Assembly (NCBI GenBank): GCA_029891345.1
Contig: CM057003.1
Coordinates: 12,316,709-12,380,708 of the forward strand
DNA length: 64,000 bases
Source of the DNA: Dryococelus australis
Taxonomy: Eukaryota > Arthropoda > Insecta > Phasmatodea > Phasmatidae
Direction of reading: 5' to 3'
Shown: one piece after another, positions 34,401-45,339 of the stretch
How the letters are laid out: every line of letters begins with the position of its first letter
Position numbering within the stretch: the first letter of the stretch is position 1
Translations under genes and position numbers: made by a program
The notes under the pieces: model-generated
The model's database searches: none
What the model was told of the DNA's origin: nothing
What the model saw: the letters and a program-made list of their open reading frames with translations, nothing else

Positions 34401-35520
34401 CGCAGTTTGTAAGCCACACCCTCTACGAATTTGAGCCAATAACTAACCCGCAAAAAAAAAGAGGACTGTACCCGGTGCAAACTAAATCTTGTACATGTAA
34501 TGGCAAAAAGATTTCCTTTGTAATTCCAGTTCGTTACAACGTTTCCTTTCTTTGCTTGTAAAACATACTGTTCGTTTTCTTTCACATTTCTGATATGTTT
34601 CTAAATAATTCCAGTTTCCGTAGCTATTTTCAATGAATTTTTTTTTGTAAATCCACTTAAGTAATTGTAATAACGTAACATGTAACTACAGTATTATGTG
34701 GTGAAGTGGGAGAGAAAGCACTCTACCTTCAGTCTGCCACAGAATCGTTAATAAAGACATATAATCTAATTTCCCTACTCTGAGGTAGAGTTGGAGGACC
34801 AGTAAATGAACAACTAACTTAGAGATGAGTACACAAAAGATTATGGAGTCTAAGCTTGTTGCCGAATGCATCTTCGAAATTTCAGTGTCTCTGTTGTAGA
34901 GTTGTATTTTGCCGCGCCAGGAAACCAACTCCTAAAATCTTAAAGAAATCTCTTTCGGATTCGCTCGTTACTTTGAGGACTTTATTTAACAGTAATGTGT
35001 AGATGCTACTTTTGGTAGCGAAGCGTTCACGGCGCAGCAGGATTTGAAGGGAAACATTGAGCGCCTACTGTGCTAGCCACCAGAACACCTTCATAGCCGA
35101 CAGTGTTGACTGTCATCTGGGAGAAAAATTGTACTTACTGTGCACTGGCTAGCAAGAGAGTTCTGCTGAAACCCAAGGCTTGGAACTAGGTGCTCAGCCA
35201 TACATACATCGATCCATTTAACACAGTATTATGTGCCAAATTATAAATACATTATTTATAACTATATTTAAAAAAATAAAAAGATTGTGTTAAAAATGTG
35301 ACGGTAACTTGTTCCGTAACACTGAATTATTTTTCTATGTATTAAATATTCGCCTAATTTAATTTGGTTTATAATTTTATTTAAATGTTCTTTCTATTCG
35401 TTGTTGTACATTGATGTTTCGAGCTTTTCATTATTTGAATAGTTGTGAAGGATTTTCCTGCAATGGTTGTTTTCCTTGAATGTGTGATGAAAACTATTTG
35501 CGGTCGGGAGACCCTACGGT
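31402..35520. other. Unassigned AT-rich stretch
   Basis: No gene recognised. A 94-codon minus frame (31776-32060) and an 85-codon plus frame (34054-34311) match nothing I know. It holds one tRNA-like piece at about 32855-32945. Confidence 0.4.
32855..32945 (-). mobile_element. tRNA-like SINE head
   Basis: The minus strand reads ttagacagtctacccgtcag then ccggaggtcgtgcgattgaa, a tRNA-like order with a damaged B box. Confidence 0.45.
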
Positions 35521-35524
35521 ATAA

Positions 35525-35809
35525 CTAGGAATAGGAAAAATTCGCGAATTCATTCCAGGACAAGATACATTTCATACAAGTGTATAATGACGTCACTTTT
35601 TCAATTCGATCAGAGTTTATCAGACACACCCTGGACGACTCCGCGTCAATAGCCGACTTGCAAGGGAACAAGAGGAGAATCCCGCACTGTCAAATGTTGG
35701 CTAGCACTGGGACAACAGCCAATGAACAAACATCTGAGGTTCAACTATACAAAGGATTGTGGAGTCTAACATGCAGATCACTGAACTCGCGAAATTTTCC
35801 TATCCCTAG
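35525..35809. mobile_element. TTCGCG-tipped MITE, family D
   Basis: The tips ctaggaataggaaaaattcg and gaaattttcctatccctag are inverted copies. The interior is close to 16206-16490. The direct repeat tataa flanks it (35520-35524 and 35810-35814). Confidence 0.75.
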
Positions 35810-35845
35810 TATAAATGGTGGCTGCTGAATCACCGCATTCCACAA

Positions 35846-35915
35846 GGGTCGCAATGGCGTAGTGGTTAGACGACTCGCCTCCCACCACGGAGAACCGAAC
35901 TACATAGATTCCCAA
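35846..35915 (+). mobile_element. tRNA-SINE family B, head only
   Basis: gcaatggcgtagtggttaga and actcgcctcccaccacgg give a good A box. The B box is degraded and the body is missing. Confidence 0.55.
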
Positions 35916-35975
35916 CTAGCCTAAACTGAAATTTACACATGTTGGTAACGTGGCGGCCGTTACTGTTCGATGGTG

Positions 35976-36155
35976 ATTTTATCGGAGTACTGCAACTTCT
36001 TCTGCAGTAATTGCTCCATACTCAACATGCTTCTAACCTATCGACACTCAGTACAACACAATAACATTTTATCGGAGTACTGCAACTTCTTCTGCAGTAA
36101 TTGCTCCATACTCAACATGCTTCTAACCTATCGACACTCAGTACAACATAATAAC
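35976..36155. repeat. 90-bp direct duplication, two copies
   Basis: attttatcggagtactgcaa starts at 35976 and again at 36066. The copies are nearly identical, so the duplication is recent. Confidence 0.9.
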
Positions 36156-36314
36156 ATTTTTTGTTTCAGTTATTGTGTCCTTGATAATGGATTTGTTGCA
36201 CATTATGGCCAGAGTTACTCCGTAATCCCTCAGATATCTTAGTAATCAGTTTCTTCTCCGTGTACAGTCTCTAATGCTGCAACATCAGGTCACGAAGATC
36301 AATGGTTGGCCAAC

Positions 36315-36548
36315 TTTAATCCATAAAAATCATTGCAATAGCTCGCCTCTCGCCAAGGCGAACCGGGTTCAATCCCCGGCCGGGTCAGCGGATTTCCGCA
36401 AGTGGGAAACGTGCCGGACGATGTAGCTGGCGGGCGGGTTTTCTCAGGGATCTCCCGTTCCCCCTTTCCCTTCACCCCCATATTCACTTCAATCACCCTC
36501 ATCGGCTCTCAATACTTCGCTGTAAAGAGCACCGCAAATCTCTTCATT
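36315..36548 (+). mobile_element. tRNA-SINE family B
   Basis: B box gggttcaatccccggccg, body gcgggttttctcagggatct and tail cggctctcaatacttcgctg. The A-box half is truncated. Confidence 0.7.
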
Positions 36549-36658
36549 CATTCATTCTTATTTCCACAATGAACATTCGCTATAATGGCAGCCAGTAGCA
36601 AAAATGAACAGTTACTGTTACTTAGTAAATATTGCAAACAGGCTGCTAGGCTACTAGA

Positions 36659-37225
36659 AATATGTAGAAGACAGGAATCCAAGAACTCGCAGTCTAGTAC
36701 TTGTCGATAGGCACACACACAAGATCTGACGACACAGTTTTTTCACGCAGTTGCGCGATCGCAACGTTTTGCTGGCTAAGCCAGCTTCATTAGGCGGCGA
36801 GTTGTAGGACACTGCAGTATGGTGGAAGGGCGCTGTTAGTAGTAAACCTAGCAGCCGGGTGGTGAACTAGGGTGGGACGGGAAAACTGAAAAATTGCAGG
36901 TATAGTAAGGAGCTGATTATCTTATATTGAGGCCAGGCGGCTGCCTGGATTTAGTTATAAATTGGTGAGCTAATTCCCAGTGTCTGAGTTCTGAGCAATT
37001 TCTTGAAAGTGGTAGGGCTCTCACAACTCTGGCAATGTAGCAGGAATCAAAATCTTTGTTGTGTGATGCTGCATGTGCTGCAACGTAGGTTATTGATGTT
37101 GCCAGCTATGGCCACAGAGCAGATACCAAACAAGCGTGAAAAAACGGTGTCATCCTACTTTGTGTGTGTGCCTATCGACAAGTACTAGGATGTGAGTACT
37201 TGGATTCCTGTGCTTTACATATTTT
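36659..37225. mobile_element. MITE with about 92-bp inverted ends
   Basis: Left arm 36659-36751 and right arm 37134-37225 are inverted copies (shared blocks caggaatccaag, tagtacttgtcgataggcac, acacaca, gttttttcacgc). The interior of about 380 bases has no coding capacity. Confidence 0.75.
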
Positions 37226-40200
37226 TAGTTAGTTAATAAAATGTTAGGAAGAAGAACCTGACATCTGATTGGTAGACCTAGGTACGAGTCTGAGTACTAG
37301 TAAACTCGTGCTTATGAGAATTATTCGATGCAATACAAAATTGCTACCCATTCAATTCTTTAATACGGTGTGATAGTTCATGTAACTGCATTCTCACATG
37401 TACAGATCAACTGAAGTTTACAGACTTCCGACGTTAGTAGTTAAGAAAGTAATGACATGTGCTGTAAAACCTGCAATTCTTACATTTTGGAAGTATTATA
37501 ATTAGCTAATGGAAACTATTATTTATTAATTATTATGTGATGATGACTTCTTTGATTAATCTAACGATTTACGTATTGTGTTTTGTGTAGCGTGCAAATG
37601 TTCATTCTTTTCTGATTAATGGCAGTAATCTATTTTATTTAATTTCAAGTGTTTGTTTTGCATATGATAATTTTTATTCGTCTATGTTTTATAATTGTTA
37701 CAAAATTGGTCATGTTAGTTGCTATGGGTTACGTGGCCATAAATAATTTTAATGTTTATTTAATTGGTTGTCTTGACGACGCAGTGTTGAATTATTTGAA
37801 CCGAGGTTGCCATGCCGTGATTGGTTGAGAAGAAGGACGCTTTAAGTTTTTGTTGGAGCGATCGCCATTGTGGATTTAGCCGCCAGGAAGGACTACGACT
37901 AGTTGTCGTAGACCTAGTAGGAATTTCCTTTTGATAAGATCCAAGTCGAGTTTCGTACCTTTAAATAAAGCAGACATGAAAAACAAAATACGGTGGTTCG
38001 TGTATATATGTTAATATAGTCTGCTCGCACTACATACGCGATTCTTTTAGGAAGTTCGCCATCCGCGAGTGACGTGGTGTACTAAATCTATAGACTGTAT
38101 TCCCTTCGTGTACCCAGGCTCGTTGGCCTAAGATCACGGATCCGAACAAGACTCCACATGCGGCCGACTACCAATATCAGTGGTAACTCTTCATTTAATT
38201 GTGAGTTAAATAAAACCACGTCTGTTTTGGAAAATATGTTCACTATGGCCGAAACTTTAATTATTTCACAAGAGATGCGACATCCAGCCAGCCATGTTGG
38301 AATTTGCATTATTATTATTTTAATTGCTGTACGCTCACAAAACTCCGATTGATTTTCATGAGTTCTCGTTCTCAGATTTGGTGGGAGTTTTTCAGTAATA
38401 ACCAACTTAGTGATTTAACTAGATATTTTGGGGAGACATTTTAAGATTGCGATTAGGCTGAATACTGGCATGGGCAACCTCAGTTGCAGCTACGTAACTT
38501 CCATAAGATTAGTTCTAGTATATAATTGAGTGCAATAGTAATATTTCAATGTTAGACTAATTAGTCATTGTGGGTTTACATAGTTCTCTGAATGTCCCCA
38601 GTTGTAAATATTCTAAATGGTTATCCATACTATGTGTGAACTTAAATACTATTACATCCTATTTCAATATGTTCATAGTTTTACACAAGTATAATAAAAT
38701 TAAACCAGTGAAATCTAAAGGGAATTAAGTGTCATCTATGACCTACCTATTTGCAAAGGTTATCTCTCCTATGGTAAGCCTTTTGAGGAGAGCAACTCTG
38801 GATGGACTCTGCTGTAAGCTGAGTTCCTGCTACTGGGTACATGTGTCCAGAAGGTGTTAGTTATCTCAGTTATGGTCCGCATAAGCAAATACCTACCCCG
38901 GGCAATAGTATCTCAATCTGCATTTTTTTTTTTTGTTTTACTCACACCATTCATATACATGTGTCATTTCGACTACGGTCGTACACGTCACACAGTATAC
39001 GTCAATATCAATAGATTGGACTGGTATACGTATGTATGCACATCTCTTATATCTGCATGAATTCGAAATATTTTACACAGTCGCATTTTTTTAAATTTTA
39101 AATCACACACATTCAAGACTATTTCTACCGCCTTTTCTGCTATTGTCTGCTGCTGTCATCCCAGGACCATGATATCATTTTGCGTTACATATTCTAAATA
39201 TTACGTTTAATTTTTGAATTCATTAACAGGATGATCTCTGTGGTGTCACCTTCAATTTTAATGGATAGATAATGTTCTCTTATTTGAGTATGTAGGGAAA
39301 TCTCTCTCATGTCTATTCCTCCCAAGTATAGTTAAAAATAATCAGGAAAAGTTTAAAAAAATTCCAAACATGCAGGATTTATTTTACTTTCTAAGTGCGT
39401 GTGGGTTAACGTGCATTAAATAAATGCTGTTTCACAAATAACAATTACTATTATTTCGCTCATAGGAACTCGTCGAGGTTTTTAATACTATACAAGTTTA
39501 GGGTACACAAATTCGATTAAAATGGTTACTTTCTTATAACATATGCGAAAGCGAGGATGGAGTCAGTATTCATAAAAAAATTACACACACATCTGTGTAT
39601 AACAAAGGATTTGAACCCACTACAAATCTTAACGTAGATATGCGTGCAAAAAATATTTTTCGCTAAGGCTAGCAAAGAGATGAAGCCTGGAACAGCATCA
39701 GCAATCATCGTGGAATGGAACGGACGGCCGTTTTGGAAAGCCTGCATGAGGAACGCGACCTCTCACCTGCGACTGGTGACTCAACACGACGGATTCTTCA
39801 GATAAAAACATAAACGACTAGGGAAGGAAAGCTCCGGTGATACGCGGTGTAAGGAATCCTCACTGAAATGACGACTGTATATCAGGAGGACGTATGTGCA
39901 AACCCCGTGCAACATCCGAGAAGAGCTTAAGCGTCAGGTTTTGCGGCAGCAAATTCGAAAATTAGTTGGCAGTTAGGTGGAGACGCAGGGCCCATGGGTC
40001 GACTAATCTCGTGCGGTCATCTGCGAGGCGAGACATCTCCATGCGGAGACTAGTTGGAGGGAAATGGCAGTAGGAGAACGGCAAAAGGCAAGCCACGGCT
40101 TGTTAACCAGGGTTATGGCGCGGCATCCGAACACACGCGATGCTTGTCGCCCTTCGCGGAGTTTATGATCTGGTCGCTCGCCGCGCCCGAGGCTGCTGAC

Positions 40201-40983
40201 GACGGATGGACTTGGTCGGCGTGGGTTATTAAGGCTGATTCACGCTGAAGTTATTATAGACTTCGTTATCTTACTTTTGCGTTAACTCCCTGTCGTTTTT
40301 CTTTGTTTATAAAACCTCACCTGTTTTTACGTTGGAGTTAACCCTTCATTTCCCATATTAATTTAAGTGCAATGGTGTTGCAAATAGGACACTTTTTGTT
40401 GCGTGCTGTACTTAAGACGACAAAGAACATGTTTTGTTAATACAGCCAATGAGCTGCAGACGTTGTATTTAATGGTCGAAGATATAAACCAGTCATAACG
40501 TATAGCACGGTTTACGAATCATTAACCCTAATCATTGAGCACCGAGTCTCATAGTGTACAGTACCGATCAAATATAACATTTCCGTGCAACATTTAGCCA
40601 ATTGTTTGGACTGGGAATGAAAGGGTTAAGAAAGGCCCGTCTTTGATTATTCATACAGTATATAATTCAGCATTGCATATTTAAGGAAGGAACTAACTGA
40701 GAAGTGCTTCATGTTCAAGCCATATGCTTACCAGCAAGAATTAAGTTCTAAAGCTTCATATAAATGTCAGTACGCAGTGAATAGACTGTCAAATAATTTT
40801 TTTAGAAATTCATGTTACTGAAGTGGATGTGCAGTTTTAATACAGCAAGAATAATATAATTCTATCCAGTTTAAAATTAAACTCCATGTTGGACGGAGAG
40901 GCAGAACGAATGCTTATTAGTCTTTCCTTAAAACCGCTCCTGAGTACTAACAAAATGATGTACCTGGGACATGAAGAAAGGGA

Positions 40984-40985
<2 letters not shown>
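37226..40985. other. Unassigned stretch
   Basis: AT-rich, with a GC-richer part at about 39720-40250. aataaa at about 37965 follows a more GC-rich 100 bases, but no gene or matched LTR was found. Confidence 0.4.

Positions 40986-40987
<2 letters not shown>

Positions 40988-41034
<47 letters not shown>
40988..41034. repeat. (TA)n microsatellite
   Basis: About 23 uninterrupted TA units. Confidence 0.95.
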
Positions 41035-41037
<3 letters not shown>

Positions 41038-41350
41038 ATTGAACGTTCGTACGAGCAGTTATAATGTTTAAAATATTTTCCTCTTCGTGCTGGTTACAAC
41101 TTGTTCTCCCACATAAATTGACGCCAGTTAGCATCCAAATAATTTCTTTAATTACAGGTTTTTCCAATCGTTACTTTTTTTTTTTTACATTCACATACGA
41201 ACGAACGAAACGTTTAGCTTTGACGTCTGTTACAATCTTGGCATGATACACAATCAACAGTCTAGTCGGAAGGCGGTAGGAATACAAATAAATATGGAAA
41301 GCGAAAGAAAAAAACGTCTCTTGAATGTGACTGGCCATAACTACGTTACA

Positions 41351-41736
41351 GGCCGTTCACGGTAAACTGAGCACATCATGTACTCTTCCGCCATACGTAA
41401 AATTAACGTTATCATGGGCCTCATCACGTTAGTCATGCGTCGGTCGAGTGACACTGGGAGTATAATTAGACAAGTTAACAATTGGAAAATTTGTTAGTTC
41501 TAACACTTATATGTATTAAAAAAACAGAACTCAAAAGAAAAATGCGTGTATTTACAAATGTTAATGTGACACTTATTATTTAACGTTAAGCTATGGAACT
41601 ACTTTCCCTTCCGTCGTTACCAACTTTACTAGCCACATGCCACTCAGTGCGACCGTTAAAATATATGCAGGTAGGGGCAGTAACATTTTTCAAAGGTTGA
41701 CCTCGAAAGTGTTAAATTAACCGTGAACATCTTATA
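41351..41736 (+). mobile_element. M1-family MITE
   Basis: The left tip is ggccgttcacggtaaactga and the right tip is aaattaaccgtgaacatctt. It has an internal deletion near the left end. Confidence 0.75.
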
Positions 41737-42494
41737 CCTTGACATTATGTTGAAGTTGAGTCAACTTTTCGTGTGGAGAATTTACCTTTGCGTCGCTCTC
41801 AATCTAATGTGAATGAGTGGTTTATACCTGAACATAACTACAAGACTAAGTTAATACCACAGACTAAAAATGAGCTAGACCGCCTGATCGTCTTCTGCGC
41901 GTGTACCCAACATTGACCTACCCTGACAGAACACAACTGTCAAAGTCACATGGTCAACAGTGATGAATATGTTTGTTTATGTTTTAATTTTTAAATGGTA
42001 GGCACAATTATATGAATAAAATATTTCTACTAAATTTAATTGAATCGAATTGCATTACAAACTAGTCAGAGGAAGTATAACAACATTTCAAAGTACTTGT
42101 TTACTAAACAGTATTCTAATCTAAAATGCAATCCGCGCCGTTTTTGCTAGTCGTATAGGCAGAAAAGCAACTCAATGTTGGGACACGGAGTGTGGCTGTG
42201 CGCAGCCAGTGAGATCTGTTTACCTCTTTAGTTTATGGTTAACAGAGAGAGCTCCATGTTGACTTCAACGTGAATGGGCCTTTAGCGAGAGGATCCTCTC
42301 TCCCGGGAAAGCACATCGAGCATGTTGGCTGGGAGAAACGTACTGACCAGCGAGTACTATATGGTGGCTGGTGCACTGGGGGGAATTTAAAACGCCTTCG
42401 TGAAGGTTATGTAGAGACTGGGCTGCGGGGGAAATGTGCCCATCACAACACATAAACTGGAGAACATTGCCTTCACAAAGTACAGCTGGCTGTC

Positions 42495-42910
42495 GACTGT
42501 TCACTGTTATAGCCAAGCACTTTTTGAAAGTCCTGCTTGAGATACACTTTTATCCTCGTTTTGTATTCTTTTGCCACGTATAAAATTTGCATACTCAGGG
42601 ACCTAATGGACTTAATCATGCGCCATTCTAGTGGAAACGTGAAATTGTTGGGAGCCTAAAAGAGTTACCAGCTAAGTTATTTCATAATTTAATATCCATG
42701 AACAAAAAAAAAATACAAACTTGACTTCCCATACATTTGAACATTTCGCTCACAAGAAAACGTCAAGCTATGGAACTATTTTTCCTTAATTTGCTGCCAA
42801 CTTAACTGTGAATTAGAATTCCGGGGTAGACGGCACCATATATGCAGTTAACTGGCCGTGATGTTTCTCAAAGATTGATTTCAAAAGTGCTCACTTTACC
42901 GTGAACAGCC
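42495..42910 (+). mobile_element. M1-family MITE, diverged left tip
   Basis: The left tip is gactgttcactgttatagcc and the right tip is gctcactttaccgtgaacag. The interior is diverged M1. Confidence 0.7.
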
Positions 42911-42949
42911 TATGCGTCAGAATAAGCCATTATATTTTTACACGTTCAT

Positions 42950-43105
42950 TCCCAGTGTCTAAACTCTAAGAAATTATTTGTAAATTTACCATAACTCTGT
43001 ATACGCTTCGTGAGAAAGCAGGAACGGTAGGCCTGATTTTTCACTAGTACAGTCATTATAGCGTTCTTACATGCGCTCAGGAAACAGTCAAATGCGTAGG
43101 GAAGT
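42950..43105. repeat. Older repeat, partner of 56550-57105
   Basis: It shares actctaagaaatt, aaatttacca and gctcaggaaacagtcaaatg with sequence at 56549-56590 and 57068-57105. There the same repeat is split by an M1 copy and then by a hAT element, so this copy shows the empty sites. Confidence 0.6.
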
Positions 43106-43677
43106 TTTTTCAGCAATATTTCTTATATTTATGATTTTCTTTACAGCACATGCATTAATTTGTTGAATAAAATAATTAAGAAAATATAAGGCAGTTAAAA
43201 TTTCGATATAGTACTGAACAAGTAGTGATTTAATACAAACAATTAAACGAAAATGGGTATCTGTGAGCTCTAAATATTTTCACATAACAAGATTTTTAAC
43301 ACATTTTGTGCGCGGCCGACGTAATAATTACGTCATCAGAGTTTTACATAGTTGTATGCAGTTTGCCTAAACATTACGACAGCCCTATTGTTTTAAAGCA
43401 CTGGCTACGAAATAATACTCTACCAGCAGTCTCCATAAGGTTCTTCGCAGCAACACTAGAGTGCAAATTACTCAAATGAACCAAACGTATTGCATGTGAT
43501 TCTACGCAGGAAAGAACATTTAATTGGCATACTTTCAACTTGACGTTATGTTGGCAGAGAGCCGGCTAGTACTGAGCGGTGTACAGTTTACTAAGCGTTT
43601 CCGGTGTTGTGGCAACAAATAGGACGGTTGTAAACTGCAATGTAGAGATCAACAGAGCTGATAGCCGTGCAGCCGCG
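43106..43677. other. Unassigned stretch
   Basis: Nothing recognised. It becomes GC-richer close to the mitochondrial insert. Confidence 0.4.
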
Positions 43678-43753
43678 AATATATTTATTATTATTTCTTC
43701 ATTGATTCTCATTAAATTTAATTATTTTTATTTCTAGATTAATATTTATTTAA
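43678..43753 (+). pseudogene. nad4: nad4 (NADH dehydrogenase subunit 4), C-terminal fragment, mitochondrial origin
   Basis: In the invertebrate mitochondrial code the frame gives a tail containing LLLFLHWFSLNLI, the conserved HW-PLNL end of insect ND4, here with Ser for the usual Pro. It ends at a TAA overlapping the first base of trnH, as is usual in mitochondria. Subunit 4 is a membrane part of respiratory complex I. This fragment cannot be expressed in the nucleus. Confidence 0.7.
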
Positions 43754-43814
43754 CTTAAATAATCTAATTAAAATATCAGCTTGTGGGTCTGAAAATTTAT
43801 TTTTTACTTTAAGT
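43753..43814 (+). pseudogene. trnH: trnH, mitochondrial tRNA-His, nuclear copy
   Basis: Acceptor arms acttaaa and tttaagt pair fully. The anticodon arm tcagc-ttgtggg-tctga carries anticodon GTG (43783-43785). The D arm (atct...aaat) has one mismatch. It lies between nad4 and nad5 exactly as in insects. It is a mitochondrial-type tRNA without nuclear A and B boxes, so it is not expected to be transcribed here. Confidence 0.85.
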
Positions 43815-43815
43815 T

Positions 43816-44260
43816 ATTCTTTGACGTTATTCATTATGTAATATTTTATTTATTATTAGTTTTATTTATTTTTTTGGTATTTTATTTATATTTAATGATT
43901 TGGTTTATTTTATTGAGTATGAACTTTTTATATTTAATGGTACTCAATTATTAATAACTTTATTATTTGATTGAATATCATTTATTTTTATGGGATTTGG
44001 TTTATTTATTTCTTCTTTGATTATTTATTATAGAAAAGATTATATAATAGGGGATTTGTTTATTGGTCGATTTATTATTTTAGTTTTAATATTTATTTTT
44101 TCTATAATATTTATGATTGTTAGTCCTAATTTAATTAGAATTTTATTAGGTTGGGGTGGATTAGGATTAGTTTCTTATTGTTTAGTTATTTATTATCAAA
44201 ATGTCAAATCTTTTAATGCTGGGTTAATTACTGCTTTATCTAATCATGTTGGTGATATTT
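43816..44260 (+). pseudogene. nad5: nad5 (NADH dehydrogenase subunit 5), N-terminal fragment, mitochondrial origin
   Basis: About 148 codons are open from an ATT start two bases after trnH, using TGA=Trp and AGA=Ser. Landmarks are LLFDWMSFIFMGFGLFISS, YYSKDYMMGDLF, NLISILLGW and GLGLVSYCLVIYYQNVKSF, then ALSNHVGDI, where the match stops. Normal ND5 is about 570 residues, so only the first quarter is here. The usual GWDGLG reads GWGGLG and the usual SNRVGD reads SNHVGD, which look like post-transfer changes. In the standard code two TGA stops interrupt it, and the standard frame from 43990 runs on into unrelated flank. Confidence 0.9.
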
Positions 44261-44261
44261 T

Positions 44262-44810
44262 CAGTCAGTATGAACCGCACACAAAGTGCATGCCAGAATA
44301 CTCGTCAACATGGACTGGACAAAGCGTACATGAGTGCACAGAGGCAAAATGGCGTACCTTTTCGCAGACTGGGTTACGCGAGGGTCTGGGAACATGCTTG
44401 TTCCTGATTGGCCACTTCGTGCTTCAAGAGGTTGCCTATTGGCCGAGCTGCCAGCCGGCGAGTAGGTTACCAGGCGCTGACTGGCGAACGGCCTTCCGAC
44501 ATGTTGCTGGCGTGCGCGGGCTGGAGTTCGTGGTAACAAGTGGTTGTTTGACCTTGTATTCTCGTTTACTCTGTGGACTGGTTCTACCAGACTGGCCTGC
44601 CCGCCCCCGACGCAGAGTATTGCAAGTATCTCCCGCCCACTCCGTTGCCTGTGCTTTGCATGTCTTGTTTTTTATTTATTTTTCCCCCACCCTCCTGACC
44701 GCCGATGACCTCGTGGAGTGGCCAAACCACGGGCCGAGCTCCTCTTCACGGGTCTTCGTTAAAAACGGGTCGTAGGTGAACGAGGTTGCGAAGCCTCATG
44801 CATACGCAAG
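44262..44810. other. GC-rich flank of the mitochondrial insert
   Basis: An abrupt change from mitochondrial AT-rich to GC-rich DNA with ctgattggccacttcg (CCAAT-type) and caccctcctgaccgccg. No domain was recognised in the frame that continues from the insert. Confidence 0.45.
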
Positions 44811-45339
44811 ACGAAGGATGATATTTTTTTAAGCTTTGTTTGTTGTTATTATTCAAGATCCTGTTCTCCATTAGCTCCATCGGAATATATTTGTGCAGCT
44901 TTAATTACTTTGTTGAACTTCCATTCCCGTCATGTAGATTTGGCCTCCATCCTTGGACTTATGTGTTGTTTGTTTTTATTTGTATTATGTCAATAACCTG
45001 TACTTCATGATATACGCAGAAATATAAATTTCTCTTCTCTGATTTCACGTGACTTGATAACATTGTTTATTAACTGTATATGAACATTGTCGTGACTTGG
45101 TGCATAGTAAGACGTCAAAAGTTTCAACCCTCCGTCGGTTACTGGATTTTGTTTCATAGATGTTCAATACGTTAGGAATAAGAAAAACTCGTTCCAAAAT
45201 ATGACATTATACTATCCCATTAAACAGTCGTGTCTACTTTTCACTATCATAGTCTACATGAAAAAATATTTCCTTGTTACAACTTTACATGTCTTTTTTT
45301 GAACAATAGTGTAAATTAAAATTTTTTTATGTTAGTCGC
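44811..45339. other. Unassigned AT-rich stretch
   Basis: No features recognised. Confidence 0.4.

Larger units (their letters stand above)
43678..44261 (+). other. Nuclear copy of mitochondrial DNA (NUMT)
   Basis: About 583 bp holding the end of nad4, trnH and the start of nad5 in the order and orientation of the insect mitochondrial minus strand. All reading uses the invertebrate mitochondrial code. The sequence leaves the mitochondrial pattern near 44260, where nad5 should continue, so the insert ends there. Lack of stops in the mitochondrial code suggests a fairly recent transfer. Confidence 0.9.

Noticed and set aside
37800..38100. Possible solo LTR with aataaa
   Set aside because: No matching TG...CA ends or target duplication could be fixed.
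39600..39630. B box ggttcaaatcc on the minus strand
   Set aside because: No A box at the right distance and no cloverleaf.
43990..44775. 261-codon standard-code frame
   Set aside because: It joins mitochondrial nad5 read in the wrong code to unrelated GC-rich flank.
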